Shown: positions 29,039-37,047 of the stretch, in pieces | Layout: the number at the start of each line of letters is the position of its first letter | How positions within the stretch are numbered: the first letter of the stretch is position 1 | Source of the DNA: Halanaerobium hydrogeniformans | GTDB taxonomy: Bacteria; Bacillota; Halanaerobiia; Halanaerobiales; Halanaerobiaceae | Assembly (NCBI RefSeq): GCF_000166415.1 | Contig: NC_014654.1 | Span: forward strand, 2,046,001 to 2,110,000 | DNA length: 64,000 nucleotides | Direction of reading: 5' to 3' | Program-made: the position numbers and the translations under genes | Notes under the pieces: generated by a model | What the model was told of the DNA's origin: nothing | What the model saw: only the letters and a program-made list of their open reading frames with translations | Databases searched by the model: none

Positions 29039-29404
29039 TTATTCACTATGTCTAGCGATTACTAATTCTTGTACTACATTGCCATTGATTACATGTTTGC
29101 TGATAATTTCTTTTACATCAGTTTTGCTTAAATTTCCATAAGTTATTCTTTCTTTGCCAGGCATCCTTACATCAATTAAAGGTTCTTTTTCGCACATACC
29201 TATACAGCCTGTCTGGGTAACCCTTACATCAATATCTCTGGTTTCTACTTCTTCTAAAATTGCTTTTAATATTTCTCTCGCTCCTGCAGCAATACCACAG
29301 GTTCCCATCCCAACAATTATTTCTGGTCTTGTTCCCTGATCACGCTTTTTCATATCTTTTTGAACTTTATCTCTCAGTTCTTTTAATTCAGCTAAAGATT
29401 TCAT
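29039..29404 (-). CDS. Thioredoxin-like [2Fe-2S] ferredoxin subunit (HndB-like)
   Basis: This 121-residue protein has the thioredoxin-like ferredoxin fold with cysteines in GMGTCGIAAGA and QTGCIGMCEKEP. It corresponds to HndB of NADP-reducing hydrogenases and repeats the N-terminal domain of the next gene's product. It overlaps the preceding ATPase gene by a single base, typical of tight coupling in these hydrogenase operons. Confidence 0.9.
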   Translation of the reverse strand: MKSLAELKELRDKVQKDMKKRDQGTRPEIIVGMGTCGIAAGAREILKAILEEVETRDIDVRVTQTGCIGMCEKEPLIDVRMPGKERITYGNLSKTDVKEIISKHVINGNVVQELVIARHSE

Positions 29405-29961
29405 TAAAAAGCTTCACCTCCGCGGATTTCTTTGATATTTTCTTCCAAATATTCTCTGATCCATCTCACAATAGCTGGAGATTGTATAGAAAGATCTTCT
29501 AATTCTTTTTTTACTTCCCTGCTGTCAAATTCGAATTTTTCTTGCTCAAAACAATGTTCATAAATTATTTCTAGCTGCTCACCATTTGCAGCAATAAAAT
29601 TGCTGATAGTTGTTGCAATATCTCCAAGTGGAGCTCGGTCAATATTATCATACTCAAATTCTGCCTTTACCACTGTACCCTGTCCTTCCTCAGATTTAAT
29701 CTTAAAATCACCATTTGTTCTTTCGGCAGCATTTTTAAATAGAGAAAGACCTAGTCCAACCTCCCTTGTTGTTCTTGAAGTAACGAAGGGATCTGTAATA
29801 TTTTCCAAAAGTTCTTTTTTGATACCCTTACCATTGTCAACGATAATAATAACAAAGGAATTATCCCCAGGATCCTCTGATATTTTAAGCTCAATCTTAT
29901 CTGCTCCTGCTTTTCTTGAGTTTTCTAAAATATCAAGAATATGTAATGACAGTTCCCTCAT
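29404..29961 (-). CDS. GHKL ATPase-domain protein of the hydrogenase operon
   Basis: This 185-residue protein is a histidine-kinase-like ATPase domain without sensor or phosphoacceptor domains. The N-box is seen in LDILENSRKAGA, G1 as IVDNGKGI and G2 as GLGLSLFK. It lies between the NuoE-like and HndB-like genes. Such ATPases recur in clostridial hydrogenase loci; I infer a regulatory role, but the target is unknown. The C-terminal 60 residues after the ATPase core are not recognised. Confidence 0.82.
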   Translation of the reverse strand: MRELSLHILDILENSRKAGADKIELKISEDPGDNSFVIIIVDNGKGIKKELLENITDPFVTSRTTREVGLGLSLFKNAAERTNGDFKIKSEEGQGTVVKAEFEYDNIDRAPLGDIATTISNFIAANGEQLEIIYEHCFEQEKFEFDSREVKKELEDLSIQSPAIVRWIREYLEENIKEIRGGEAF

Positions 29962-29962
29962 T

Positions 29963-30445
29963 TTATTTGTATTTCGCCAGAATTGAAGGGATTTCTTCCG
30001 GGATTAAGCGGCCATGGGTATCATCATTGACCATGATTACCGGAGCTAAACCACAGGCACCAATACAGGCGACTGATTCTAAAGTGAAGTTTAAATCGTC
30101 AGTTGTTTCACCACTATCAATTTCAAGTTCTTCTTTAAGCGCACTTAAGATTTGGCCTCCACCTCTAACATGACAGGCAGTTCCCATACATACTCTGATA
30201 ATATTATTCCCTCTTGGCTCCTGGTGAAATTGACTGTAAAAAGTTACCACTCCATAAACCTGGCTTAAAGAAAGGTTTAAACGAAGAGCAATCTCTGTCA
30301 ATACCTCTTCAGGTAAATAACCATATTCTTCCTGAGCTTCCTGTAAAACTGGGATCAAATATCTTTCTTTTTTTTCATATCTCCCTAAGATCTCATTTAC
30401 AGGTTTTAAATATTTTGCTAATTTTTCTCCTTTAAGATGTGCCAT
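29963..30445 (-). CDS. NuoE-like hydrogenase subunit ([2Fe-2S])
   Basis: This roughly 160-residue subunit (HydC/HndA) relays electrons from the NuoF-like subunit. It has the NuoE N-terminal helical domain (LIPVLQEAQEEYGYLPEEV, SQVYGVVTFYSQF) and the four cluster cysteines in CMGTAC and CIGAC. I chose the ATG rather than the TTG one codon earlier; AAGGAGG precedes both. It is the first of the core enzyme genes, just after the PHP gene. Confidence 0.93.
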   Translation of the reverse strand: MAHLKGEKLAKYLKPVNEILGRYEKKERYLIPVLQEAQEEYGYLPEEVLTEIALRLNLSLSQVYGVVTFYSQFHQEPRGNNIIRVCMGTACHVRGGGQILSALKEELEIDSGETTDDLNFTLESVACIGACGLAPVIMVNDDTHGRLIPEEIPSILAKYK

Positions 30446-30466
30446 CAATAATTGCCTCCTTGATAA

Positions 30467-31207
30467 TTAGTTTTCATTTAAAATAATCTTTCTGCCTTCT
30501 TCTTTTTTAATAGCTTTAACAAATTCAGCAAAGCTTGCTTCTTCCATTACTAAACTATGATAGGATTTGATGTCCTGTAGATAATGGCTGTCAGAGTTTT
30601 GAATAAACTGATAGGAAAGAAGCTCTTGATTATTTTTCAAAAAATCTTCTTTATTAGTGTTTTTAGAAATCTCTATCGTCTCAATTTCAAGTCCTGGTGG
30701 AATAAAACCAAGTTGACTGATAATACTATTTCTCCTGTCCATATGAGATGGAATAACTACTCCACCAAGCGAAGAAATTATCTTTAAACACTTTTCTAAA
30801 CTCAACTCACATGATCCAGCTAAAAAACGTAAAACTTTACTTTGAAATTCATCTGAAAAAGAGCATTTTATTTGGGGACCAAAAAATTCTTCGTCATTTT
30901 CTATTTGAGGTAGATTAGCATAAACCATCTCCTGCCACTTAAATAGTGAGGTTAAGTTCGGAAAATAACATAGTATGTGAATTTCTTCTTTAGTCTGTGT
31001 TTCCATAGCTGGAATGAAAAATATATTGTTTTGTTCACAAAAATATTTAAAAACTTCTGCATTTGCTGCAGAATTGTGATCTGTTAAAGCTAAAACTTCT
31101 ATCCCCTCTTTTTTAGCTTTATTCACAATTTCTGCTGGTGACATTAATAAATCAGCACAGGGGGAAAGTACAGAATGAATATGAAGATCTGATTTAAATT
31201 TCATCAT
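30467..31207 (-). CDS. PHP-domain phosphoesterase-like protein
   Basis: This roughly 246-residue protein has PHP motifs: DLHIHSVLSPCAD near the N-terminus, LALTDHNSAAN, then IPSHMDR and NSDSHYL. These residues bind metal in polymerase-associated and histidinol phosphatase-like PHP enzymes. The substrate is unknown. I place the start at an ATG overlapping the DRTGG gene's stop; a GTG 18 bases earlier is possible. PHP proteins accompany DRTGG proteins in hydrogenase operons of related anaerobes, so a regulatory role is inferred. Confidence 0.85.
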   Translation of the reverse strand: MMKFKSDLHIHSVLSPCADLLMSPAEIVNKAKKEGIEVLALTDHNSAANAEVFKYFCEQNNIFFIPAMETQTKEEIHILCYFPNLTSLFKWQEMVYANLPQIENDEEFFGPQIKCSFSDEFQSKVLRFLAGSCELSLEKCLKIISSLGGVVIPSHMDRRNSIISQLGFIPPGLEIETIEISKNTNKEDFLKNNQELLSYQFIQNSDSHYLQDIKSYHSLVMEEASFAEFVKAIKKEEGRKIILNEN

Positions 31208-31208
31208 T

Positions 31209-31538
31209 TTAAATATTGCTTTCACATAAACTGCATACTAATTTATAAGCTTTTCTTTTAGCTTTTAATAGATTTACCCCTTTTTGACAGGCTTTTTTTA
31301 CTGCAGCTTCATCATAATCAAAATCTTCAACTAAAATTACTGCAGAAAGATCTACCAATAAAGCTACTGCTACAACATTCTGATGGCCCTGTACAGTTAA
31401 CCAGAGGTTATCCTGTTTGGCACTTGCCATAACATTACTCAATAAATCACCAATATATACACCATCAATTTCTTTGTCCAAACTTGGACCTGCAACTACC
31501 TCGAGATTAAACTTATCTACAAGCTCTTTAACATTCAT
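31209..31538 (-). CDS. DRTGG-domain protein (first of two)
   Basis: This roughly 109-residue protein is a lone DRTGG-type domain, seen in KELVDKFNLEVVAG followed by VYIGDLLSNVM and a final VNLLKAKRKAYKL. DRTGG domains occur next to CBS domains and in phosphotransacetylases, and their ligand is uncertain. The ATG follows AAGGAGG and overlaps the end of the hydrogenase-like gene by 11 bases. A second DRTGG gene is at 33348. Confidence 0.82.
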   Translation of the reverse strand: MNVKELVDKFNLEVVAGPSLDKEIDGVYIGDLLSNVMASAKQDNLWLTVQGHQNVVAVALLVDLSAVILVEDFDYDEAAVKKACQKGVNLLKAKRKAYKLVCSLCESNI

Positions 31539-32865
31539 AATCTTCCTCCTTTTCACCTTTAATAAGTGGTGGTAATGAATTTGCTAGCTCACAAAGATCA
31601 CCTGCAAGATCACTAATCCTTTTTCTCAACATAAAAGTACAATCTGTTCTTACTGCAAGATCATTTACTATATCTTCTGCAAATGTTTTGCAGTCTGGTG
31701 CCCCACAGGCAGCACAATCAAGCCCTGGAAGCAGTTCAATTTCTTTTTGCATCTGTTCTAACTTTTGCATTGCTATTTTAAAATCTTTATCAAGCTTCAC
31801 TATATTATCTGCTTTTATTTCTTTAGAAAGTGCAAAATTATAAATTTGATCTTCTTTATTGATCTTATCTAATTTGTTTTTATTAAGCTTATTTTTTAAG
31901 TTTTTAATTCTACTTTCTAAATTAAAAGCTGCCTGATAAGGATTAATAACATTTAATATTCCACCTAAACACCCATTTGCACATGATGTTAGTTCAAAAT
32001 AAGAAATTTCTTCAGATATATTATTTCTTTCGATCTCATCTAAAAGCTTTTTGACAGATTTAATACCGGAAACACTAATTGTATTAATTTCCTGCCATGA
32101 TTTAAGGATTCCTTCTTCTCCTCCATGTTTTCCCCAGGCTATTGATAATGGAAGCTTATTTGCTTTTTTTATATCCTCTTCATTTATTTCACCTAACAGA
32201 GAATGGATTTCCTGATAAATCTTATCAACGGCAATTGCTCCATCTAAAAAGCTTTTTTCCTGACCAATAGCTCTGTTAACCGTTGTCAGTTTAGCAGGAC
32301 AGGGAGTTAAAAAAAACACCTTAGCTTTAATATCTTTCTCATTTATGAGTTCTTTTTTGACCTTTTCTGCAATCAGCTCTACAGGAGATTTCATTGGTAA
32401 AATCATTTCAATCAAATCTGGATACTGTAATTTAATCAACCTGACAATTGCAGGACAGGAAGAAGATACATAATTATTAGAATTTTGATTAATAAATTCT
32501 AAACTTCGGCGGGAAAGAGCTGCTGCAGCATCTGCTACATCATAAACCTTTTTAAATCCTAGCTTATAAAGAGCAGCTTTTATTTTATCAGAAGAAATAT
32601 CAGCTGAAAACTGGCTGTAAAAACTTGGTGGTATTAATAAAACTGGATAATCATGGTTAATAATTTCATCCAGCTGATCTGACTTGCTATATTTAGCATG
32701 ATATTCACAAACCCTTATGCATTCTGCACAGTCAACACAAAGGTCTTCTTTAATCCTGGCTTTACCCTGATGTACCCTTATTGCTTTTGTAGGGCAGCCT
32801 TTAACACAATTTGTACAGCCCTCACATTTTTCTTCTTTTAGAAGCACAGAATGCTTTTTTGTCAT
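31528..32865 (-). CDS. Sensor-type [FeFe] hydrogenase-like iron-sulfur protein
   Basis: This 445-residue paralogue has two N-terminal [4Fe-4S] motifs (CEGCTNCVKGC, CVDCAECIRVC), an H-cluster domain, and a C-terminal four-Cys Fe-S domain (CAACGAPDC plus a later Cys). Three of its H-cluster motifs are altered: SSSCP keeps the ligand Cys137 but has Ser136 where the catalytic enzyme has the proton-relay Cys; TPCPAK keeps C189; CANGCLGG keeps C295/C299 but lacks the GGGQP end. This matches the HydS-like putative sensor groups rather than a turnover enzyme. It lies amid regulatory genes. Confidence 0.85.
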   Translation of the reverse strand: MTKKHSVLLKEEKCEGCTNCVKGCPTKAIRVHQGKARIKEDLCVDCAECIRVCEYHAKYSKSDQLDEIINHDYPVLLIPPSFYSQFSADISSDKIKAALYKLGFKKVYDVADAAAALSRRSLEFINQNSNNYVSSSCPAIVRLIKLQYPDLIEMILPMKSPVELIAEKVKKELINEKDIKAKVFFLTPCPAKLTTVNRAIGQEKSFLDGAIAVDKIYQEIHSLLGEINEEDIKKANKLPLSIAWGKHGGEEGILKSWQEINTISVSGIKSVKKLLDEIERNNISEEISYFELTSCANGCLGGILNVINPYQAAFNLESRIKNLKNKLNKNKLDKINKEDQIYNFALSKEIKADNIVKLDKDFKIAMQKLEQMQKEIELLPGLDCAACGAPDCKTFAEDIVNDLAVRTDCTFMLRKRISDLAGDLCELANSLPPLIKGEKEEDYEC

Positions 32866-32884
32866 TATAACCCTCCTGCTAAAA

Positions 32885-33310
32885 TTAATTAGCTAATATT
32901 ATCTTTATTTTAACAGTTGTTCCTTCTTTTTCATTTGATTCTATAGAAAAATCATCTGCATATCTTCTAGCATTGACAAGGCCCATTCCTGCACCAAATC
33001 CCATTTCCCTAATTTTATCACTTGCAGTAGAAAAACCGGGTGTTAATGCTTTATCAATATCCGGAATACCGGGACCTTGATCAGAAACCTTTATTTCAAG
33101 TTCCTCTTCGGAAATCCTGGCTTTTATTTTGCCCCCTAAAGAATGGATAATTACATTCATCTCTAATTCATAGGTCACAATGGCAGTTTTTCTAATAATA
33201 TTTGAGTCTACTCCTAATTTGCGGAGAATATTTTTTAATTCACTTGAAGCTTCTCCACCACTTTGAAAATTAAAGCTTTCAATCTCTTTTTCCAATATCT
33301 CTTTTTTCAT
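32885..33310 (-). CDS. RsbW-like GHKL ATPase/anti-sigma-type protein
   Basis: This 141-residue protein has the compact RsbW/SpoIIAB-like kinase fold: the N-box in ELEMNVIIHS, G1 VSDQGPGIPD and G2 GFGAGMGLVNARR. Members of this family are serine kinases or anti-sigma factors, but no sigma or anti-anti-sigma partner is in the window. It is the second gene of the hydrogenase operon. I infer signalling with the sensor-type hydrogenase encoded next. Confidence 0.83.
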   Translation of the reverse strand: MKKEILEKEIESFNFQSGGEASSELKNILRKLGVDSNIIRKTAIVTYELEMNVIIHSLGGKIKARISEEELEIKVSDQGPGIPDIDKALTPGFSTASDKIREMGFGAGMGLVNARRYADDFSIESNEKEGTTVKIKIILAN

Positions 33311-33347
33311 AAAAAAATCAGCTCCTGACTAACTATAGATTTGGAGT

Positions 33348-33710
33348 TTATAGATAGTTAATCTCTTCTGCTCCAACCCCATTGTTATATAAAATTCCAC
33401 AAGCCTCAAAAAGTGGTTTGGCTGTGGAATATAGAAAAATATCTAATTGATTTGCAAGAGCAACCGTTTCAATCTGTGGTTCTTTAGCTCTAACAAATAC
33501 TATGATTTTAATCCCAACCATTTCAGCAGTTCTAACCACCTGAGGATTTGTTAAACCAGTTAAAAGTAAGGTCTTGTCATTAGAAAAAGCCAGAACATCA
33601 CTCATTAAATCAGCTCCACAGGCTGTTACTATTTCTAAATCATCAGCTGTATTAACTTCCTCAAATATGGTATTTGTTTGCAAAAGAGATTTAAGTTTTT
33701 TTAGTTTCAT
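33348..33710 (-). CDS. DRTGG-domain protein (second of two)
   Basis: This 120-residue protein shares the DRTGG-like fold of the gene at 31209; it is seen in the segment ACGADLMSDVLAFSND and the later VGIKIIVFVRAKEP. It opens the hydrogenase operon about 105 bases downstream of a strong promoter. Its ligand is unknown. The two DRTGG proteins are quite different in sequence and probably not recent duplicates. Confidence 0.8.
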   Translation of the reverse strand: MKLKKLKSLLQTNTIFEEVNTADDLEIVTACGADLMSDVLAFSNDKTLLLTGLTNPQVVRTAEMVGIKIIVFVRAKEPQIETVALANQLDIFLYSTAKPLFEACGILYNNGVGAEEINYL

Positions 33711-33822
33711 TTTAATCCTCCATAATAAAATAATAACTTATTTTGAGTAAATATGCAATTAAAAGAAATTGGAAAAAGATAGTGAATAAACTCACTTGTA
33801 TATACAAAAAATATACATTTAG

Positions 33823-33851
33823 AGTATACGATATTTTTTTCACAATGTCAA
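33823..33851 (-). promoter_or_regulatory. Sigma-A-type promoter of the hydrogenase operon
   Basis: TTGACA, a 17-base spacer and TATACT are seen on the minus strand. The spacer begins with TTGTGAA, equal to one half of a Rex site. The leader holds the palindrome TGTATATACA (33797-33806) and AGTGA-N6-TCACT (33781-33796). Any of these could be operators. Confidence 0.8.
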
Positions 33852-33867
33852 GTACTTATTTAAATTT

Positions 33868-34218
33868 TTATAGGTCTATTAAACCTAAACTGATTTCTAA
33901 AGAAGTATTTACATCTTCAATAACATCATCACCTAAATGCGCAATATGTCTCTGCAGACGCTTTTTATCAAGTGTTCTAATCTGTTCAAGCAAAATTACT
34001 GAATCTTTATCAAGGTTTGTATAATCAGCAGGGATTTCAACATGGGTTGGCAGTTTAGCTTTATTAATTCTAGAAGTAATTGCTGCAACAATAACAGTTG
34101 GACTATATTTATTACCAATATCATTTTGAATTATCAAAACCGGTCTAGTACCTCCCTGCTCAGATCCTACAACCGGATTTAAATTTGCGTAAAAAACATC
34201 ACCCCTTTTTACTTTCAT
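33868..34218 (-). CDS. mazF: MazF/EndoA-type endoribonuclease toxin
   Basis: This 116-residue toxin cleaves mRNA at short sequences in the cytosol. It has the family motifs [20 protein letters not shown], then [19 protein letters not shown], and [19 protein letters not shown]. It closely resembles Bacillus EndoA, whose UACAU specificity is therefore likely but unproved here. I start at the ATG preceded by GGTGGAG; an upstream in-frame ATG would add 23 unrelated residues. It overlaps the antitoxin gene by 20 bases. Confidence 0.93.
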   Translation of the reverse strand: MKVKRGDVFYANLNPVVGSEQGGTRPVLIIQNDIGNKYSPTVIVAAITSRINKAKLPTHVEIPADYTNLDKDSVILLEQIRTLDKKRLQRHIAHLGDDVIEDVNTSLEISLGLIDL

Positions 34219-34495
34219 TTTTTTCACACTCCACCAGTCGTTGTTCATAACATAAATATGAGTAGCAGTCACTTGATAATCCCTCATCTGCTAATTTTTG
34301 ATTTAGACCGGCCATTTTTTGGTAACCTGCTTTAAGAAGTGATCTAACCTCTTCTTTTTTAAGTTCTCTTAAATATAATTCCACTGCCTTTAACAAAAAA
34401 TTATTGCGCGGTTCATTATTCTGTTTACAATAACTCTCGATTTCTTCGACAAGCCTATGCGGTAATTCTATTTTTAATTTTTTTAATTCAACCAA
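34199..34495 (-). CDS. MazE/EndoAI-type ribbon-helix-helix antitoxin
   Basis: This roughly 98-residue antitoxin has an N-terminal ribbon-helix-helix DNA-binding domain ([17 protein letters not shown]...). A C-terminal MazF-binding region ([20 protein letters not shown]) follows, comparable to the EndoAI tail. I prefer a TTG start at 34495, which sits about 5 bases after GGGGGTGG; an in-frame TTG at 34510 is too close to any site. The gene overlaps mazF, and the protein would autoregulate the operon. Confidence 0.88.
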   Translation of the reverse strand: MVELKKLKIELPHRLVEEIESYCKQNNEPRNNFLLKAVELYLRELKKEEVRSLLKAGYQKMAGLNQKLADEGLSSDCYSYLCYEQRLVECEKNESKKG

Positions 34496-34535
34496 AACTT
34501 CCACCCCCAAAGATTAGTTAAACGAAAAGATGAGA

Positions 34536-34682
34536 CTATTTAGCCCCATCTTCGAGTAGAGAAACCTTTTTAATGAAATCTTCATTCACTTCTGCCATCT
34601 TTTTGTAACCACTAATCATAGCTTTGATAATTTTTTCTTTTTCAGTTTTACTAAGATTTTTTTCACGATGCAGCCTCTCCAC
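34536..34682 (-). CDS. Mini-antitoxin-like protein (MazF-binding region only)
   Basis: This 48-residue small protein starts at GTG, 5 bases after a GAGGTGGGG ribosome-binding site, and ends just before the antitoxin gene. Its middle, KAMISGYKKMAEVNE, aligns with [12 protein letters not shown] in the neighbouring antitoxin and with GYMEMAKINL-type tails of Bacillus EndoAI. That is the part that occupies the MazF groove. It has no ribbon-helix-helix domain. It is the first gene after a consensus promoter. It may be an extra MazF inhibitor or a remnant of a duplicated antitoxin. Confidence 0.65.
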   Translation of the reverse strand: MERLHREKNLSKTEKEKIIKAMISGYKKMAEVNEDFIKKVSLLEDGAK

Positions 34683-34740
34683 TGTTACCCCACCTCATTG
34701 TAAAAAAGATTAATAAAATCTTAAAAATTATTCTGTTTTA

Positions 34741-34769
34741 ATTATACATTAGTTTTGAAAAGCTGTCAA
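34741..34769 (-). promoter_or_regulatory. Perfect consensus sigma-A promoter of the toxin-antitoxin operon
   Basis: TTGACA, exactly 17 bases and TATAAT are seen on the minus strand, about 60 bases before the mini-antitoxin start. Both hexamers are at full consensus. Confidence 0.88.
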
Positions 34770-34782
34770 TGAAAATCACCTT

Positions 34783-37035
34783 TTAAAGCCTATAATATAA
34801 ACCAACTCTTTTAATATAAGTTAATAAATTTTTGTAACTTTGATGCTGACAAATTGTACTGCTATCACCAATGAATATAATTTTTCTTTTTGCTCTCGTT
34901 AAAGCTACATTTAACCTTCTGAGATCTCTTAAAAAACCAATATTAGCATCATCATTACTTCTAACAGCAGAAAAAACTACCATTTCTTTTTCTCTACCTT
35001 GAAAAGCATCAACTGTATCAATTTCTATCTCAGTTAAATTATTATGCTGATTTAAAAGATCAACTTGATCCTTATATGGAGTAATCACAGCAATGTTATT
35101 TTCATCCATTGAAAGCATGGCTGCTCTATCTAATATATCCAGTACTATTTCTGATTCTACTGGATTATCATAAGAATTTGAAGCCTTAAGTGATCTTTCT
35201 GAAGCCTCCATCTCCTTTGTATCTAAAAACACCATTGGATACTCTGGTTTTAAAGCTTTTTCGGTAAAACACTTTTCTGATTGAGGGTAAACTCCTAAAT
35301 CACCTAAATTATGTTGAGCAACCGAAGGGGCTGCTCTTAAACTTCCATCATAAAAATTAAGGCTTGAAAAACCCATTATCTTTCTATTCATCCTATACTG
35401 TATCTTCAATGTAGAAAGCGCATCAGTTGGATGAGTCTCAGATAATCTTTCAAATAAAGATTTAGCAAGACCTCCTTTGGCAGCCTGTTGGTTAATAACT
35501 GTTGGTGGAAGTTGTTTATGGTCCCCAATCAAAACACTTTTATCTGCCATAAAATAAGGAATCAGTGTTGCAGGCTGGGTTGACTGGGTAGCCTCATCTA
35601 TAACACTTAAATTAAAATGAAAGTCTTTTAATATTTCTGAACCTGCAGTTATATTTGTCGAACAAATTACATCAGCTTTATTTAAGATATCTTCTACAGC
35701 CTCATTTTCTAATTTCTCTATTTGTTTGAAATATTTATCTATTTTAGATTGAAGTTCAAGCCAGCTTGCCATTTCATTAATTACCTTAGGACTAATCCCT
35801 CGAACATGATGTTCTATATCTCTTTCTGCATATTCTTTAATTTCCTGATCCGAAAGTCCTCTCCGGTATTTACCTCCTGGATAAATATAAGAATCCTGTT
35901 TGTTAATCAAATCAGATACTTCATCTCTTAATTTCTCAGCTTCTATATAAGAGTGATGTTTTAAAACTCTGTCATCTAAAGTATTCTTTCTTAATTTTTT
36001 ATTAACTCGAATTGGATGGCCAACTCTTACAACATTAAGATCTTTTTCAATTAATAATTCTAAAAGATTATCTACAGCAGTATTAGAACCAGCGGTTGTT
36101 AGAACTTTATTACCCTTTTTTACCGCTTCAAGAACAAGTTCAACTGCAGTAACAGTTTTTCCAGTCCCAGGTGGTCCCTGGATCAAATAAAAATCTTCTG
36201 CTGCAAGAGAGTTCTCTATAGCTTTTATCTGACTTTGATTAAGAAAATCAGAATTATAACTGATTTTTGCTGTATTTGTAAATTCTTTTTTTGCTAATAA
36301 AATATCTCGTTTTCTAGTTTCAATTTCATTTTGAGGTTTTTTTACAATTTCTAAAGCAGAAAACATTCTATCAAAAGTTGTTTCGTTAACAAATAAATCC
36401 AATCTTACCCCTTTACTATATATAAATTCTGGTGGATGTTTATCAAAAGCAACTGTTATAGAATAGCTTGTTTTTTCGGCTACTGTTCCAGTTGGATTAT
36501 CAGGATGTAATGGTTTATTTAAACTAATCATTACTAAATCACCTGTCGTTATTTCAGTTTCAGGTAACTTTTTACCAGAATATTTTGAACTAAATTTTAC
36601 AAGTGGTTTATGGCCAAAACCTGAGCCGGCATCTTTACCTCTTAAATCAAGCATAGCTCTTCCCTTAGCCTGTCTTTCACTTGGGGTTAAGTATTTAATT
36701 TCTAATTTATGTCTATCTATTTCTTCTTCTCTTTCTAAATCGAGTAGCTCCGAAAATTTATTATAATAATCCATAATTTCTTTATCTACTAAATCATCAG
36801 GATTTTTTGCCTTTATATTAACCTTAACTCCACCAATTTGATTGCCATCCATAACTTCAATAATTTTTGGCGCAGAAACCAGTTCAACTTCTACCTCTGC
36901 TTTTTTTGAATTTTTATCTATTCTGATTTTGCCAATATTATTACTATCAGTACCTACTTCATTTATAAAAGCTCCTACAATATCACCTGGTCCAATACTG
37001 TTATCTATTTGCGAAATAACTAAAGTAACCATCAT
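34783..37035 (-). CDS. DbpA-domain/IGHMBP2-like superfamily 1B helicase fusion
   Basis: This 750-residue protein has a C-terminal Upf1/IGHMBP2-type helicase: Walker A GPPGTGKT at 287-294, Walker B SVIDEATQST, IGDHKQLPPT, IQYRMN, DAFQGREKEMVV and RLNVALTRAKRKI. The first 77 residues (SIGPGDIVGAFINEVG then IGKIRIDK and QIGGVKVNIKAK) look like the DbpA-type RNA-binding domain of DEAD-box helicases. I infer an RNA or RNA-DNA substrate. It lies between dcd and the toxin-antitoxin operon; GGAGGTATA precedes the double ATG. Confidence 0.8.
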   Translation of the reverse strand: MMVTLVISQIDNSIGPGDIVGAFINEVGTDSNNIGKIRIDKNSKKAEVEVELVSAPKIIEVMDGNQIGGVKVNIKAKNPDDLVDKEIMDYYNKFSELLDLEREEEIDRHKLEIKYLTPSERQAKGRAMLDLRGKDAGSGFGHKPLVKFSSKYSGKKLPETEITTGDLVMISLNKPLHPDNPTGTVAEKTSYSITVAFDKHPPEFIYSKGVRLDLFVNETTFDRMFSALEIVKKPQNEIETRKRDILLAKKEFTNTAKISYNSDFLNQSQIKAIENSLAAEDFYLIQGPPGTGKTVTAVELVLEAVKKGNKVLTTAGSNTAVDNLLELLIEKDLNVVRVGHPIRVNKKLRKNTLDDRVLKHHSYIEAEKLRDEVSDLINKQDSYIYPGGKYRRGLSDQEIKEYAERDIEHHVRGISPKVINEMASWLELQSKIDKYFKQIEKLENEAVEDILNKADVICSTNITAGSEILKDFHFNLSVIDEATQSTQPATLIPYFMADKSVLIGDHKQLPPTVINQQAAKGGLAKSLFERLSETHPTDALSTLKIQYRMNRKIMGFSSLNFYDGSLRAAPSVAQHNLGDLGVYPQSEKCFTEKALKPEYPMVFLDTKEMEASERSLKASNSYDNPVESEIVLDILDRAAMLSMDENNIAVITPYKDQVDLLNQHNNLTEIEIDTVDAFQGREKEMVVFSAVRSNDDANIGFLRDLRRLNVALTRAKRKIIFIGDSSTICQHQSYKNLLTYIKRVGLYYRL

Positions 37036-37047
37036 TATACCTCCAAC

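Noticed and set aside
34219-34287. Longer mazF start
   Set aside because: The extra 23 residues are unlike MazF, and the ATG at 34218 has a proper ribosome-binding site.
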